The notes under the pieces: model-generated
Databases searched by the model: none
What the model was told of the DNA's origin: nothing
What the model saw: only the letters and a program-made list of their open reading frames with translations
In this document: in pieces, positions 1 to 8,487 of the stretch
Layout: the number at the start of each line of letters is the position of its first letter
How positions within the stretch are numbered: the stretch's first letter is position 1
Made by a program: the position numbers and the translations under genes
Assembly: GCA_022561985.1 (NCBI GenBank)
Contig: JADFQE010000014.1
Span: forward strand, 1-34,023
Length of the DNA: 34,023 nt
Reading direction: 5' to 3'
Source: Chloroflexota bacterium
GTDB lineage: Bacteria; Chloroflexota; Dehalococcoidia; Lucifugimonadales; Australimonadaceae

Positions 1-1
1 C

Positions 2-1147
2 CCCACGGTCACTCCGACGGTCGCGCCCACCGCAACGCCGCCCCCCCAGGCGGCCCCCACGCCCGACGCGGCCGCCCTGTTCGAGGCCGAATGGGCCGCG
101 CTGATCGAGGCCGCGCAGGCGGAGGGTGAGCTGAGCCTGGTATTCGGCACGAGCGGGCGCATCTTCCGCCCGATGGCCCAGATCTTCGGCGAGAGATACG
201 GCATCGAGATGATCATCTCCACCGGGAGCGGCAGCGCGGGTGTGAATCGGGTGCTGGCTGAGCAGGGGAGCGGGCGCTACCTGGTGGACGTCATGTACGG
301 GGGTGCAACGTCGGTGGCCAGGAGAATGATCCCCGCGAACGCCCTCGACCCCATCGCGGAGCTGTTCATGCACCCGGAGGTGACCGATAAGTCCCTCTGG
401 TACGGGGGCAAGCACTACTACACCGACCTGCAACAGAAGTTCCACTTCTCCTTTGCCGCAACGGCAGGCCCCGAGAACCTGTCGATGCACTACAACACGG
501 ACCTCGTCACCCAGGAGGACATCGACGCCATGGGCTCCGTGTTCGACTTCCTTGACCCGAAATGGAAGGGGAAGATCGTTTCGCTTCTTCCCGGCAGCGG
601 CGGGTCGGGCGGACCGTATTTCCAAGCGTACGTCCACCCCGACATCGGCGCGGAGTGGATAGACGGGTTCCTCGCGCCGGAGCTGGACGTGACCTTTACC
701 CCCGACAAGCGGTTCATCGTCGACGGCGTCACCAAAGGCAAGTTCCACATGGTCATCGCCGGCGGCAGCTCGTCGGACCTCGACGCGCTGGCCTCTCTTG
801 GCGCGCCCGTCAAGAAGCTCCGCAAGGAGTTCACGGAGGGAGGCGGCCTGAGCGCATCGGACGACAGGACCAACATGTCGGTCCCGATAAATCAGCCGCA
901 TCCGAATGCCGCGAAGCTTTGGGTCAACTGGTGGCTCTCGAAAGAGGGCCAGACGCTCATGCACACCACGGCGGTGGAAGTGCGCCCGACGCTCCGGGTC
1001 GATGTCACCGACTGGGGCTATACCAAGGAGGAGGAGCGCCGAGTGGAAGGGAAGTCGTACTACTTCTTCACGACGGACCCGGAATACGTTCTGCAGAGGG
1101 AGGCGGCGAGCGACTACGTCACCACCGCCTACGAGGCATCCCGCTAG
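2..1147 (+). CDS. ABC transporter extracellular solute-binding protein (Fe3+-type family), 5' truncated by window edge
   Basis: Frame 2 is open from the first bases (PTVTPTVAPTATPPPQAAPTPDAAALFEAEWAALIEAAQAEGELSLVFGTSGRIFRPMAQIF...), so the listed 173 ATG is internal. Pro/Thr-rich linker followed by a periplasmic-binding fold-like sequence (KGKIVSLLPGSGGSGG, WWLSKEGQ). Confidence 0.8.
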   Translation, partial: PTVTPTVAPTATPPPQAAPTPDAAALFEAEWAALIEAAQAEGELSLVFGTSGRIFRPMAQIFGERYGIEMIISTGSGSAGVNRVLAEQGSGRYLVDVMYGGATSVARRMIPANALDPIAELFMHPEVTDKSLWYGGKHYYTDLQQKFHFSFAATAGPENLSMHYNTDLVTQEDIDAMGSVFDFLDPKWKGKIVSLLPGSGGSGGPYFQAYVHPDIGAEWIDGFLAPELDVTFTPDKRFIVDGVTKGKFHMVIAGGSSSDLDALASLGAPVKKLRKEFTEGGGLSASDDRTNMSVPINQPHPNAAKLWVNWWLSKEGQTLMHTTAVEVRPTLRVDVTDWGYTKEEERRVEGKSYYFFTTDPEYVLQREAASDYVTTAYEASR

Positions 1148-1342
1148 AGGGCGTTAGCCGACCCGCGGAGTTTCCTCGATGGGAGCACTCCGGTCGCATC
1201 GGCTGCGTGCGACCCAAGCGGACTCGCCAAAGCGCCGGAGCAGCGCCCGCGCTTGACGACCACGGCGCCCTCGTGCACCCTGGGGCGCACGCCCATCCGG
1301 GCATCCCATCATCCCCCCAACGACCCCTCAAGGCAGGTGAAC

Positions 1343-1996
1343 ATGGACGCGATGGTTGAGGCTTTCGCCAAGCTCGGCACCACCACGGTCTCGGACGCGA
1401 TGGACCGGCTCGGGCTGACCGGGCAGGCATTCGGGATCAAGCCGGTGGACCGCAGCTTCAAGCTGTGCGGGAGGGCCTTCACGGTCCGCAACGAGCCCAT
1501 GACCGCCGGGCACAAGGGCGAGAGCGTCGGCGACTACATCGACGACATCCCCGAGGGCGGCATCGTCGTCATCGACAATGGCGGCCGCCTGGACGCCACG
1601 GTGTGGGGCGACATACTCACGATCATGGCCAGCCGCAACAAGCTCGGCGGCACCGTCATCAACGGCGTCTGCCGCGACTCCGACCGCAGCCTCGAGCTCG
1701 GCTACCCCATCTTCTCCCGCGGCACCTACATGCGCACCGGGAAGGACCGCGTGCGGGCCGACGAGTACAACGCCCCCGTCTCGCTGGGGGAGGTCCGCGT
1801 GCTGCCCGGCGACCTGCTGCTGGGCGACGGCGATGGCATCGTCGTCATCGCCAAGGAGCACGAGGAGGCCGTGCTGAAGGCGGCCCAGGAGATCGACGTG
1901 GCCGAGGAGAAGATCCGGAACGAGATCGCCAAGGGCGGGCGGCTCGACGAAGCCCGCAAGAAGTTCGCCTACCACACGCTGCAGAGCCGCGAGTAG
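1343..1996 (+). CDS. RraA family protein (HMG/CHA aldolase / demethylmenaquinone methyltransferase-like)
   Basis: MDAMVEAFAKLGTTTVSDAMDRLGL..., GGIVVIDNGGRLDATVWGDILT, GTVINGVCRDSDR, PGDLLLGDGDGIVVI are RraA-family blocks. ATG at 1343 chosen over the upstream 1253 ATG. Confidence 0.88.
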   Translation: MDAMVEAFAKLGTTTVSDAMDRLGLTGQAFGIKPVDRSFKLCGRAFTVRNEPMTAGHKGESVGDYIDDIPEGGIVVIDNGGRLDATVWGDILTIMASRNKLGGTVINGVCRDSDRSLELGYPIFSRGTYMRTGKDRVRADEYNAPVSLGEVRVLPGDLLLGDGDGIVVIAKEHEEAVLKAAQEIDVAEEKIRNEIAKGGRLDEARKKFAYHTLQSRE

Positions 1997-2037
1997 CCCG
2001 CTTCTCGCGAGGGTCCCCAACGGACGAAGGAGCACTC

Positions 2038-2961
2038 GTGACCACCGCCGATTCCGAGACCGTGAAGGGGCTCATCAAGGGCGCCTACGACATGCACGTC
2101 CACAGCGCGCCCGACGTGCTCCCGCGCCGCTTCGACGATATGGTCATGGCCCAGCACGCGCTGGCCGCAGGCATGGCGGGCTTCGTCATCAAGAACCACT
2201 ACGCGCCGACGGCCGGGCGCGCCGCCGACGTCCGCGCGGCGGTCCCCGGCGTCAACGTCTACGGCGGCCTCGTGCTCAACAACGCCGTCGGCGGGATGAA
2301 CGCCATCGCGGTGGACATCGCCGGCAGGATGGGGAACAAGGTCGTGTGGATGCCGACGGTGGACGCGGCCAACGAGCTGGACAATATCGCCGGCCAGGTG
2401 GACGAGAGCAAGCTGCCCTACTGGATGACCATCGCTCGCGCGATGCGCGCCAAGGGCATCGCCGGCGAGCCGATCCGCGTGGTCGACGGCGACGGCAGGG
2501 TGACCAAGGACACCCGGGACTGTTTGGAGCTGATCGCGGAGCACGGGATGGTGCTCGCGACGGGGCACGTGAACCCGCACACGGAGCTCGAGCCGCTGAT
2601 CAAGGCTGCGGTCGAGTCCGGCGTGGACCGCATCGTCGTCACGCACCCGGAGTTCCCGACCACGTACCTCACGGCGGACGAGCAGGTCGCCCTGGCGAAG
2701 TACAACGTCTACTTCGAGCGCTGCTTCACGCAGCCCTACACCAAGAAGGTGTCCTGGGAGGTCGTCTTCGAGAACATACGCAAGGTCGGCCCCGCCTCCA
2801 CGATCCTCTCGACCGACCTCGGACAGTCCACGGCACCGTGGGTCGAGGACGGGATCGGTATCTTCATCAGCAAGCTGCTGGGCGCCGGCTTCACCGAGGC
2901 CGAGATACAGATGATGTCGCACCACAATTCGGGACAGATGCTGGGCGTCGAGGGGAGCTAA
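2038..2961 (+). CDS. DUF6282 family protein (amidohydrolase-like)
   Basis: GTG start at 2038. AYDMHVHSAPDVLPRRFDDMVMAQHALAAGMAGFVIKNHYAPTAGRA...NVYGGLVLNNAVGGMN...VVWMPTVDAANE, with HxH and later His motifs (ATGHVNPHTE, VVTHPEFP). Confidence 0.75.
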   Translation: MTTADSETVKGLIKGAYDMHVHSAPDVLPRRFDDMVMAQHALAAGMAGFVIKNHYAPTAGRAADVRAAVPGVNVYGGLVLNNAVGGMNAIAVDIAGRMGNKVVWMPTVDAANELDNIAGQVDESKLPYWMTIARAMRAKGIAGEPIRVVDGDGRVTKDTRDCLELIAEHGMVLATGHVNPHTELEPLIKAAVESGVDRIVVTHPEFPTTYLTADEQVALAKYNVYFERCFTQPYTKKVSWEVVFENIRKVGPASTILSTDLGQSTAPWVEDGIGIFISKLLGAGFTEAEIQMMSHHNSGQMLGVEGS

Positions 2962-3007
2962 GCCGCCCCGTCGCCCCTATCGCTCAGACTGGCGCTCGGA
3001 GGCGCGC

Positions 3008-3406
3008 TCAGCCGGACTGCGCCACCGCGATCTGGGTGATGTGTTTCTGAAGATCGTGTGCCATGTCCGCCATGGACTGCAGAGAGAGCACGGCGGACGC
3101 CGAGCTGACCTGCTCCACCTGCTTCGCCATCGACTCGACCGCAAGGGAGATGGCGTGCACGGAAACGAGCATCTCCTCCGAGAAGGGGGCGTGGAGCTCG
3201 GCGAGGGCACGAGCGTCTCTGAGCGCGCTCTCGACCCGCTCGATGATCCGGTCGAGTCCATCGGTGGCCTCGATCACTCCGCCGGTCATCCGCCGCACCC
3301 TGTCCAGGGAGACATCGAGGAAGTCGGCGGGGATCTCCCTGACCAGGGACGAGAGGCCGGATCCGGTGGCTTGGCCCTGCGCCGATCCGTCGGTGCCCTT
3401 TGTCAT
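3008..3406 (-). CDS. small coiled-coil protein resembling the C-terminal tail of the MCP signalling domain
   Basis: MTKGTDGSAQGQATGSGLSSLVREIPADFLDVSLDRVRRMTGG...MAKQVEQVSSASAVLSLQSMADMAHDLQKHITQIAVAQSG. ATG at 3406 preceded by GGAG. Same strand, directly downstream of the MCP gene. Confidence 0.65.
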   Translation of the reverse strand: MTKGTDGSAQGQATGSGLSSLVREIPADFLDVSLDRVRRMTGGVIEATDGLDRIIERVESALRDARALAELHAPFSEEMLVSVHAISLAVESMAKQVEQVSSASAVLSLQSMADMAHDLQKHITQIAVAQSG

Positions 3407-3453
3407 GGTGGAGCTCTCCAAGATCTGTGGGTGGGGCAGCCAAGGGGCCGCCC

Positions 3454-3487
3454 GGTGGGGCCGGGCGCACCCGCGCCCGGCCCCACC
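3454..3487 (-). other. strong GC-rich hairpin (15-bp perfect arms, 4-nt loop) between MCP stop and downstream small gene
   Basis: GGTGGGGCCGGGCGC (3454-3468), accc, GCGCCCGGCCCCACC (3473-3487); no adjacent T tract. Confidence 0.75.
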
Positions 3488-3515
3488 CGTGACTCTGATA
3501 ACGCTTCGCGAACGC

Positions 3516-5474
3516 TTAGCTCGCCAACGCCAGCGGCTCGTTCTTGGAATGACCGTTGCTTGGGACCACGGCCAGGTGCCCCCGAGCGCCGTTGGTGGCG
3601 CGGACGGTCTGCTGGCCCGTCCCATCGTCCATCTTGAAGGTCGCGACGATGGCCTGGAGCTCCTGGGCCATCCCGGCCAGGTCGGTGGCGGAGTTCACCA
3701 CCTGCTCCACCTGCTGGCTCATCTGAGACGCAGCGGCCGACATCTCCTCCGTCGCGGCGCTGTTCTCCTCCGTGATGCCGGCGACGCTCTCGATGGTCTT
3801 GGTCACATCCGCGCTGTTGATCGCCATCTCCTGGGCGGAGGCTGATGTCTCCTCCGCGATCGAGCTCACGTTGTCGATGTTCTTCACCATCTCGTCGCTG
3901 GAGGCGCTGACCTCCTCGGCCGCCGCTGAGATCTGCTCGATCTGGCCCGAGACCACCTCGACGGCTTCGTTGATCTTGTTGAGGGCCGCCCCCGCTTCCT
4001 CGACGAGCTGCGCCCCGGTGGCGACCTCCTTGCCGCCCTCCTCCGTTGCCTTGATGGACTCCTCCACGCCGTGCTGGACGGTGTCGATGAGGCCCGCGAT
4101 CTCCTTCGTCGCGTCGGTGACGCGCTCGGCGAGCTTCCGCACCTCGTCCGCCACCACGGCGAACCCACGGCCCTGCTCGCCCGCCCGGGCGGCCTCGATG
4201 GCCGCGTTGAGCGCCAGCAGGTTCGTCTGGGCGGCGATGTCGTCGATGACGGCAACGATCTTGCCGATCTCGGCCGACTGCTGGCCCAGCTCCTCGATCT
4301 TGCCCGAGGCCGTCAGCACCGCATCGCGGATGCGGTCCATGCCTTCCACGGTCTTGTGGACCGCGTCCATGCCCTCGCCCGCGGCCTCGCTGGTCTGCCG
4401 CGATCCTTCCGCCGCAGCCTGAGCGTTCTTGGCCACGTCCTGCATCGCGTTGGCCACCTGGTTCACGATCATGGACGTCGCTTCGACGGAGGTGGCCTGC
4501 TCCCGGGCGCCCTTGGCGATCTCCTCGATGCCCGTGCCGAGCGCCGTGATCGCGTTGGTCGCGTCCTGCACGCTCTCCGCCTGCTGCCCCGCTCCCTTGG
4601 CGATCTCTCCGCTCGTGGTGGCGATCCCCTCCGTGGCCTGACCCGCCTGGGCCGCAGCCGTGGACAGTCCGGCGCTGGAGTCGGCGAGTCTGCCGGCGGT
4701 GTCTCCCAGCCGGCCGACGACGTCGCGCAGGCTCTCGACCATCTTGCCCAGGGCGAGCCCCAGTGTGTCCTTCTCGGACTTCGCCTGCGCGTTGACGGTC
4801 AGGTCGCCGCCCGCGATGGCCTCGGCGACCCTCGACTGCTCCTCGATGTACTCGACGATCTGCAGGAAGGACTGCGCCAGCTCGTCCCCGCCCTGGAGGA
4901 TCTCGGCGCCGCGCACGTCCACGTCGCCCACGGCGAGCTTGGAAGCCGCCTCGTTGACCTGCGTCCGCAGGTTGATCGTGATGTTGTCGACATACGTGTC
5001 CATGATGATGGCCTGGTCGAAGATCAGCAGCTTGTGGACGGCGTCGACGGCCTGCTTGGCCTTCGCGGGCCGGCCGCGGAACTGCTTGCGGATCATGGGG
5101 AAGAGGATGTCGTAGTAGAACTGGTAGCTGGCGATGTAGTACTGGGCGGTGACGCCCATGGAGGCGTGCCTCTTGCCGACGATGAGGCGCTTGTCGACGT
5201 AGGCATCGTCGGGCCAGCCGCGGAACAGGTCGACCGCGTACCCACTCTGGGCCGCTTCCAGCCGCTCCCGGGTGGAGTTCTGCTTGCGTATCATATCGAC
5301 GATGGCCGGGACCTTGTACGAGCGGTCGTAGAAGAAGCGGGAGAAGGTGGGCATCGCGCGCTCGGCCCACGGCCTGAGCGTCTGAAGCAGGGCCGCGTCC
5401 GCGTCGGTGAACTCCAAAATCGATAGCCTCTGCCGGATGTCCGTTGCGTCGATCTGACGGGTAGCGGTGGTCAT
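3516..5474 (-). CDS. globin-coupled (protoglobin) methyl-accepting chemotaxis protein, soluble
   Basis: N-terminal protoglobin-like region with [28 protein letters not shown] (candidate proximal His), a HAMP-like linker ([26 protein letters not shown]), and an MCP signalling hairpin ([50 protein letters not shown]). No hydrophobic TM segment seen. Confidence 0.93.
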   Translation of the reverse strand: MTTATRQIDATDIRQRLSILEFTDADAALLQTLRPWAERAMPTFSRFFYDRSYKVPAIVDMIRKQNSTRERLEAAQSGYAVDLFRGWPDDAYVDKRLIVGKRHASMGVTAQYYIASYQFYYDILFPMIRKQFRGRPAKAKQAVDAVHKLLIFDQAIIMDTYVDNITINLRTQVNEAASKLAVGDVDVRGAEILQGGDELAQSFLQIVEYIEEQSRVAEAIAGGDLTVNAQAKSEKDTLGLALGKMVESLRDVVGRLGDTAGRLADSSAGLSTAAAQAGQATEGIATTSGEIAKGAGQQAESVQDATNAITALGTGIEEIAKGAREQATSVEATSMIVNQVANAMQDVAKNAQAAAEGSRQTSEAAGEGMDAVHKTVEGMDRIRDAVLTASGKIEELGQQSAEIGKIVAVIDDIAAQTNLLALNAAIEAARAGEQGRGFAVVADEVRKLAERVTDATKEIAGLIDTVQHGVEESIKATEEGGKEVATGAQLVEEAGAALNKINEAVEVVSGQIEQISAAAEEVSASSDEMVKNIDNVSSIAEETSASAQEMAINSADVTKTIESVAGITEENSAATEEMSAAASQMSQQVEQVVNSATDLAGMAQELQAIVATFKMDDGTGQQTVRATNGARGHLAVVPSNGHSKNEPLALAS

Positions 5475-5523
5475 GGTGGCGTCTCCTCTAGAAAATGCGT
5501 AGGAACGTGTTCCCCGCGATGCT

Positions 5524-5834
5524 TCATTGCCCGTCCGCGGTCAGTCGCGGGCGGTCGCTGCGTCGAACCTCTCTATCACGAGTCCAAGATCCAGCAGACT
5601 GATCAGGGGCCGGGCCGCTTGAGGATGCCGGCCGGGTAGTTGGAAGCGGCGCTGATGACGGCGCCGGCCGGCGCCTCGATGGATACAGCGCGAAGCCCAT
5701 GCCCCGCTCGCCGGTGTCGACCACGAAGATCTGCTTGGCCTCGCTCTCCTTGTCCCCGCCAGGGCCGCAGCGCTTGCGCAAGTCGACCACGAGCGTGATC
5801 GCACTACGTGAGGCTGTGTCGGTTCCGCCGCCAT
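5524..5834 (-). pseudogene. CheW-like remnant, N-terminally truncated and spread over three frames
   Basis: ITLVVDLRKRC...AKQIFVVDTGERGMGFA (frame of ORF 5524-5913), then SIEAPAGAVISAASNYPAGILKRPGP (another frame, stop), then LISLLDLGLVIERF (frame of ORF 5541-5834). Order and spacing match the C-terminal half of CheW. Confidence 0.65.
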
Positions 5835-5897
5835 GCTTCCCTCCTCTTTCCGCTGTTGGTCTGACGAACTTCTTTGATCGAGTTCCCCTGAGGGGGT

Positions 5898-5941
5898 AAA
5901 AAAAAGGGAGCAACGCTGGCGATCTGCCTTGCGTTGCTCCC
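5898..5941 (-). terminator. intrinsic (Rho-independent) terminator on minus strand
   Basis: On the minus strand: GGGAGCAACGC-AAGGCAGATCGCCA-GCGTTGCTCCC followed directly by TTTTTTTT (8 A on + at 5898-5905). Confidence 0.85.
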
Positions 5942-5975
5942 GCCGATTCTCGGTTCTAAGAGCTGGTATGTGCGG
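5899..5975 (-). ncRNA. copy 1 of a duplicated structured intergenic element (attenuator/leader candidate)
   Basis: Shares AGCTCyTAGAACnrAGAA...GCGGGAGCAACGC-loop-GCGTTGCT with the copy at 6412-6480; inner GGC/GCC stem present in both. Confidence 0.45.
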
Positions 5976-6031
5976 TTGTTCAGGTCATCCGCGTGGGGTC
6001 CGCCCCTCGTTCGCCACGCGGCCGGGTCTCT

Positions 6032-6325
6032 TCAGGCCGCGCCGGCGCCATGACCGTTCCCGTCCGGCTGCTTCCTCACGGAGCGCGTGACCTGGATGGT
6101 GACTCCGTCGCGGTTCCGCTGGAGCGAGAGGCTGTCTCCCAGCCTCGCCGACGCGGCGAACCGCAGGAACGTCTCGAGTATGTTCGTCCCCAGAGCCTGG
6201 CCCAGGGCGGCCGCCTCGCAGGGGCCGCTCGTGTAGTGGCAGGTGCCCATGGGAGCACCCTCGGCTCGCAGCGCCAGCCGGCTTGCGCTGCGATGGGGCG
6301 GTGTCTGAACGCTTGAAGCTGGCAT
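6032..6325 (-). CDS. small protein of unknown function, paralogue of 6499-6780; CX6C motif
   Basis: ATG at 6325 with GGAGGGGG 5' of it. MPASSVQTPPHRSASRLALRAEGAPMGTCHYTSGPCEAAALGQALGTNILETFLRFAASARLGDSLSLQRNRDGVTIQVTRSVRK... aligns along its length with the neighbouring gene. Confidence 0.65.
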   Translation of the reverse strand: MPASSVQTPPHRSASRLALRAEGAPMGTCHYTSGPCEAAALGQALGTNILETFLRFAASARLGDSLSLQRNRDGVTIQVTRSVRKQPDGNGHGAGAA

Positions 6326-6411
6326 GTCCCCCTCCGTTCCGCGGATCGGTGATCTTCCTCTTGGCCGGCGCCGTAACCGCTCGGTTACTCGTGGCTGAAC
6401 CGCGCCAGGCA

Positions 6412-6480
6412 CGAGCGATAGCAACGCCGGCCCTTCCTGCCGCGTTGCTCCCGCTCGTTCTTAGTTCTAGGAGCTCCTTG
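6412..6480 (-). ncRNA. copy 2 of the duplicated structured intergenic element, lacking a T tract
   Basis: CGAGCG..AGCAACGC-loop-GCGTTGCT..CGCTCG hairpin (6412-6457) plus the conserved flank AGCTCCTAGAACTAAGAACGAGCGGGAGCAACGC on the minus strand. Confidence 0.4.
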
Positions 6481-6498
6481 CTGTAGACGGATCTTCGT

Positions 6499-6780
6499 TC
6501 AGGATGCGTCCACTCCCCTCGAAGCCAATCTCTCCTGCATGGCCTGAAGCGCGTTGACGTCGACCGGCTCTCGCGAGCCCCTCCGGACAGAGTCGGTGAG
6601 GTTCAGCGTGAAGGAGTCGGCCGTCCGCTCGAGGACGAGACGTCCCCCAGCATCATCTCCCAGCACGAAGGCCACGAAGGCATCGTAGATGTCGCTCCCG
6701 AGGCTCTCCTTCGAGCCTGCGAGCAGGCAGGCACCCTTCAGCTGCGGGCAGTAGGACCATTGCGGCTCTTGGTCAGACAC
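6499..6780 (-). CDS. small protein of unknown function, paralogue of 6032-6325; CX6C motif
   Basis: MSDQEPQWSYCPQLKGACLLAGSKESLGSDIYDAFVAFVLGDDAGGRLVLERTADSFTLNLTDSVRRGS... Confidence 0.65.
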   Translation of the reverse strand: MSDQEPQWSYCPQLKGACLLAGSKESLGSDIYDAFVAFVLGDDAGGRLVLERTADSFTLNLTDSVRRGSREPVDVNALQAMQERLASRGVDAS

Positions 6781-6904
6781 CTTCAGTCGCTCCTGTCGCG
6801 AGGTTGGGGCTGCACCGGCGGATCGTGCGTTGGCTCGGTGCGTTTAGATTCGCATGGGTCGGCGCACGCGCGCATGGGTGAAGCCCCCCAAATCCACCCT
6901 ACAT

Positions 6905-6938
6905 GCGTGCGCCCATCGTCAGCGACCTGGGCGCACGC
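6905..6938. promoter_or_regulatory. perfect 11-bp inverted repeat in divergent intergenic region
   Basis: GCGTGCGCCCA (6905-6915) / TGGGCGCACGC (6928-6938), 12-nt spacer, between the divergent gene at 6780 (-) and nfeD at 7043 (+). Confidence 0.5.
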
Positions 6939-7042
6939 GCCCGTACTGCCAGAGGCGCCCGCCTGCGCGCCTCCTTGGGAACCGCGCGAGTTGACACCGC
7001 GCACGACCGCATCCATGCTCGCCGCATGCACGGACGCACTTC

Positions 7043-8437
7043 ATGACGACGCGGCGCAGGCCCTGGCGCCTGGCGCTGACCGCCCTCTGGGTGGCGTGCC
7101 TCGCGCTCGGGACCGTGGGCCAGGCCGTTGCCCAGGACGTGGGCGGGGCGCGCCAGGCGCACGTCGTCACCATCGACGGCATCATCAACCCCGTGAGCGC
7201 ACGCTTCTTGGAGCGCGCCGTCGAGGGCGCCGAGGCCGCGGACGCCGAGGTCATCGTGCTCGTGCTGAACACGCCCGGCGGGCTGCTCGATTCCACGCGG
7301 CGCATGGTCGAGACGATCTTCGCATCCGGCGTGCCGGTCATCGTCTACGTGGCGCCCTCCGGCGGCCGGGCGGCCTCGGCCGGCACGTTCATCACCGCGG
7401 CGGGACACATCGCGGCGATGGCGCCCGGCACGAACATCGGCGCCGCGAGCCCCATCGGCGGGCAGGGCGAGGAGCTGCCGGAGACGCTGAAGGAGAAGAT
7501 ATTCGAGGACACGGCAGCCGAGATACGCGCCATCGCGGAGCGGCGGGGAAGGGCGGTCGAGCCGCTCGAGGCCACCGTGCTCGAGGCCAAGGCCTACACC
7601 GCGAACGAGGCGCTGGAGCTCGGCATCATCGACCTCGTCGTATCGAGCGTCAGTGAGCTGCTCGATCTGATCGACGGCCGCGAGGTGCTCGTCGAGACGG
7701 AGGAGGGCGAGGTCACGGTCACCCTGGAGACGGCGGGGCTGACGGTCAGGGACGTGGAGATGGGGTTCTTCGACCGGCTGCTGTCGTTCATCGCCGACCC
7801 GAACATCGCCTTCCTGCTGCTCTCGCTGGGTGGATTGGGGCTGGTCGTGGAGATGTGGAGCCCCGGCCTCATCTTCCCCGGGGTCAGCGGTCTCATCGCG
7901 CTGGTCCTCGCCTTCATGGCCCTCGGCAACCTGCCGGGGAACTGGGCCGGCATCGCGCTGCTTCTCCTGGCGTTCGTGCTCGCCATGACCGAGGCCAGCG
8001 TCGATGGGTTCGGCGTGCTCGGTGCCCTCGGCATCGTCAGCTTCGTCCTGGGGGGCGTCCTGCTGTTCGCCCACTTCGGGACGCCGTCGCCCGTTCTGCC
8101 GTCCCTCCGGGTGAGTCTGTGGGTGCTCGTGCCGGTCTCGGCGGCCATGGCGGCGAGCGTCGGTGGGCTCACGTACTCGATGGTACAATCCCGGCGCGAA
8201 CAGCACCGTGAAGGGCCGGAGGAGCTCCCGTTCATCGGGGCCGGAGGCGTCGTTACGGCAGTCCTCAACCCCCGCGGAACGGTCCGCGTCCGCGGACAGA
8301 TGTGGGGTGCGAGCGCCGCGGACGGCGAGCGCATCGAGCGCGGCGCCGGCATCGTCGTCGTCGCGGAGGAGGGCGCGCTGCTGACGGTCGAGCGGCGCGC
8401 CGAGGCCGCCGAGCCTGGAGCGGAACCGCAAGCCTGA
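7043..8437 (+). CDS. NfeD family protein (ClpP-class membrane serine protease)
   Basis: HVVTIDGIINPVSARFLERAVEGAEAADAEVIVLVLNTPGGLLDSTRRMVETIF...PSGGRAASAGTFITAAGHIAAMAPGTNIGAASPI, then several TM segments and a C-terminal NfeD OB-like domain. Confidence 0.92.
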   Translation: MTTRRRPWRLALTALWVACLALGTVGQAVAQDVGGARQAHVVTIDGIINPVSARFLERAVEGAEAADAEVIVLVLNTPGGLLDSTRRMVETIFASGVPVIVYVAPSGGRAASAGTFITAAGHIAAMAPGTNIGAASPIGGQGEELPETLKEKIFEDTAAEIRAIAERRGRAVEPLEATVLEAKAYTANEALELGIIDLVVSSVSELLDLIDGREVLVETEEGEVTVTLETAGLTVRDVEMGFFDRLLSFIADPNIAFLLLSLGGLGLVVEMWSPGLIFPGVSGLIALVLAFMALGNLPGNWAGIALLLLAFVLAMTEASVDGFGVLGALGIVSFVLGGVLLFAHFGTPSPVLPSLRVSLWVLVPVSAAMAASVGGLTYSMVQSRREQHREGPEELPFIGAGGVVTAVLNPRGTVRVRGQMWGASAADGERIERGAGIVVVAEEGALLTVERRAEAAEPGAEPQA

Positions 8438-8487
8438 CCGAGGCCCAACCAAGGCCCAACCCAAGGCCCATACCCAAGGAGGGACCC

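Noticed and set aside
3403-5370. 655-aa minus-strand ORF in another frame of the MCP gene
   Set aside because: Frame-shadow of the real 3516-5474 product; Arg/Gly-rich with no domain signal.
8438-8480. AGGCCCAACCAAGGCCCAACCCAAGGCCCATACCCAAGG short repeats between nfeD and the slipin gene
   Set aside because: Short degenerate repeats just upstream of the RBS; no clear structure or function beyond low complexity.
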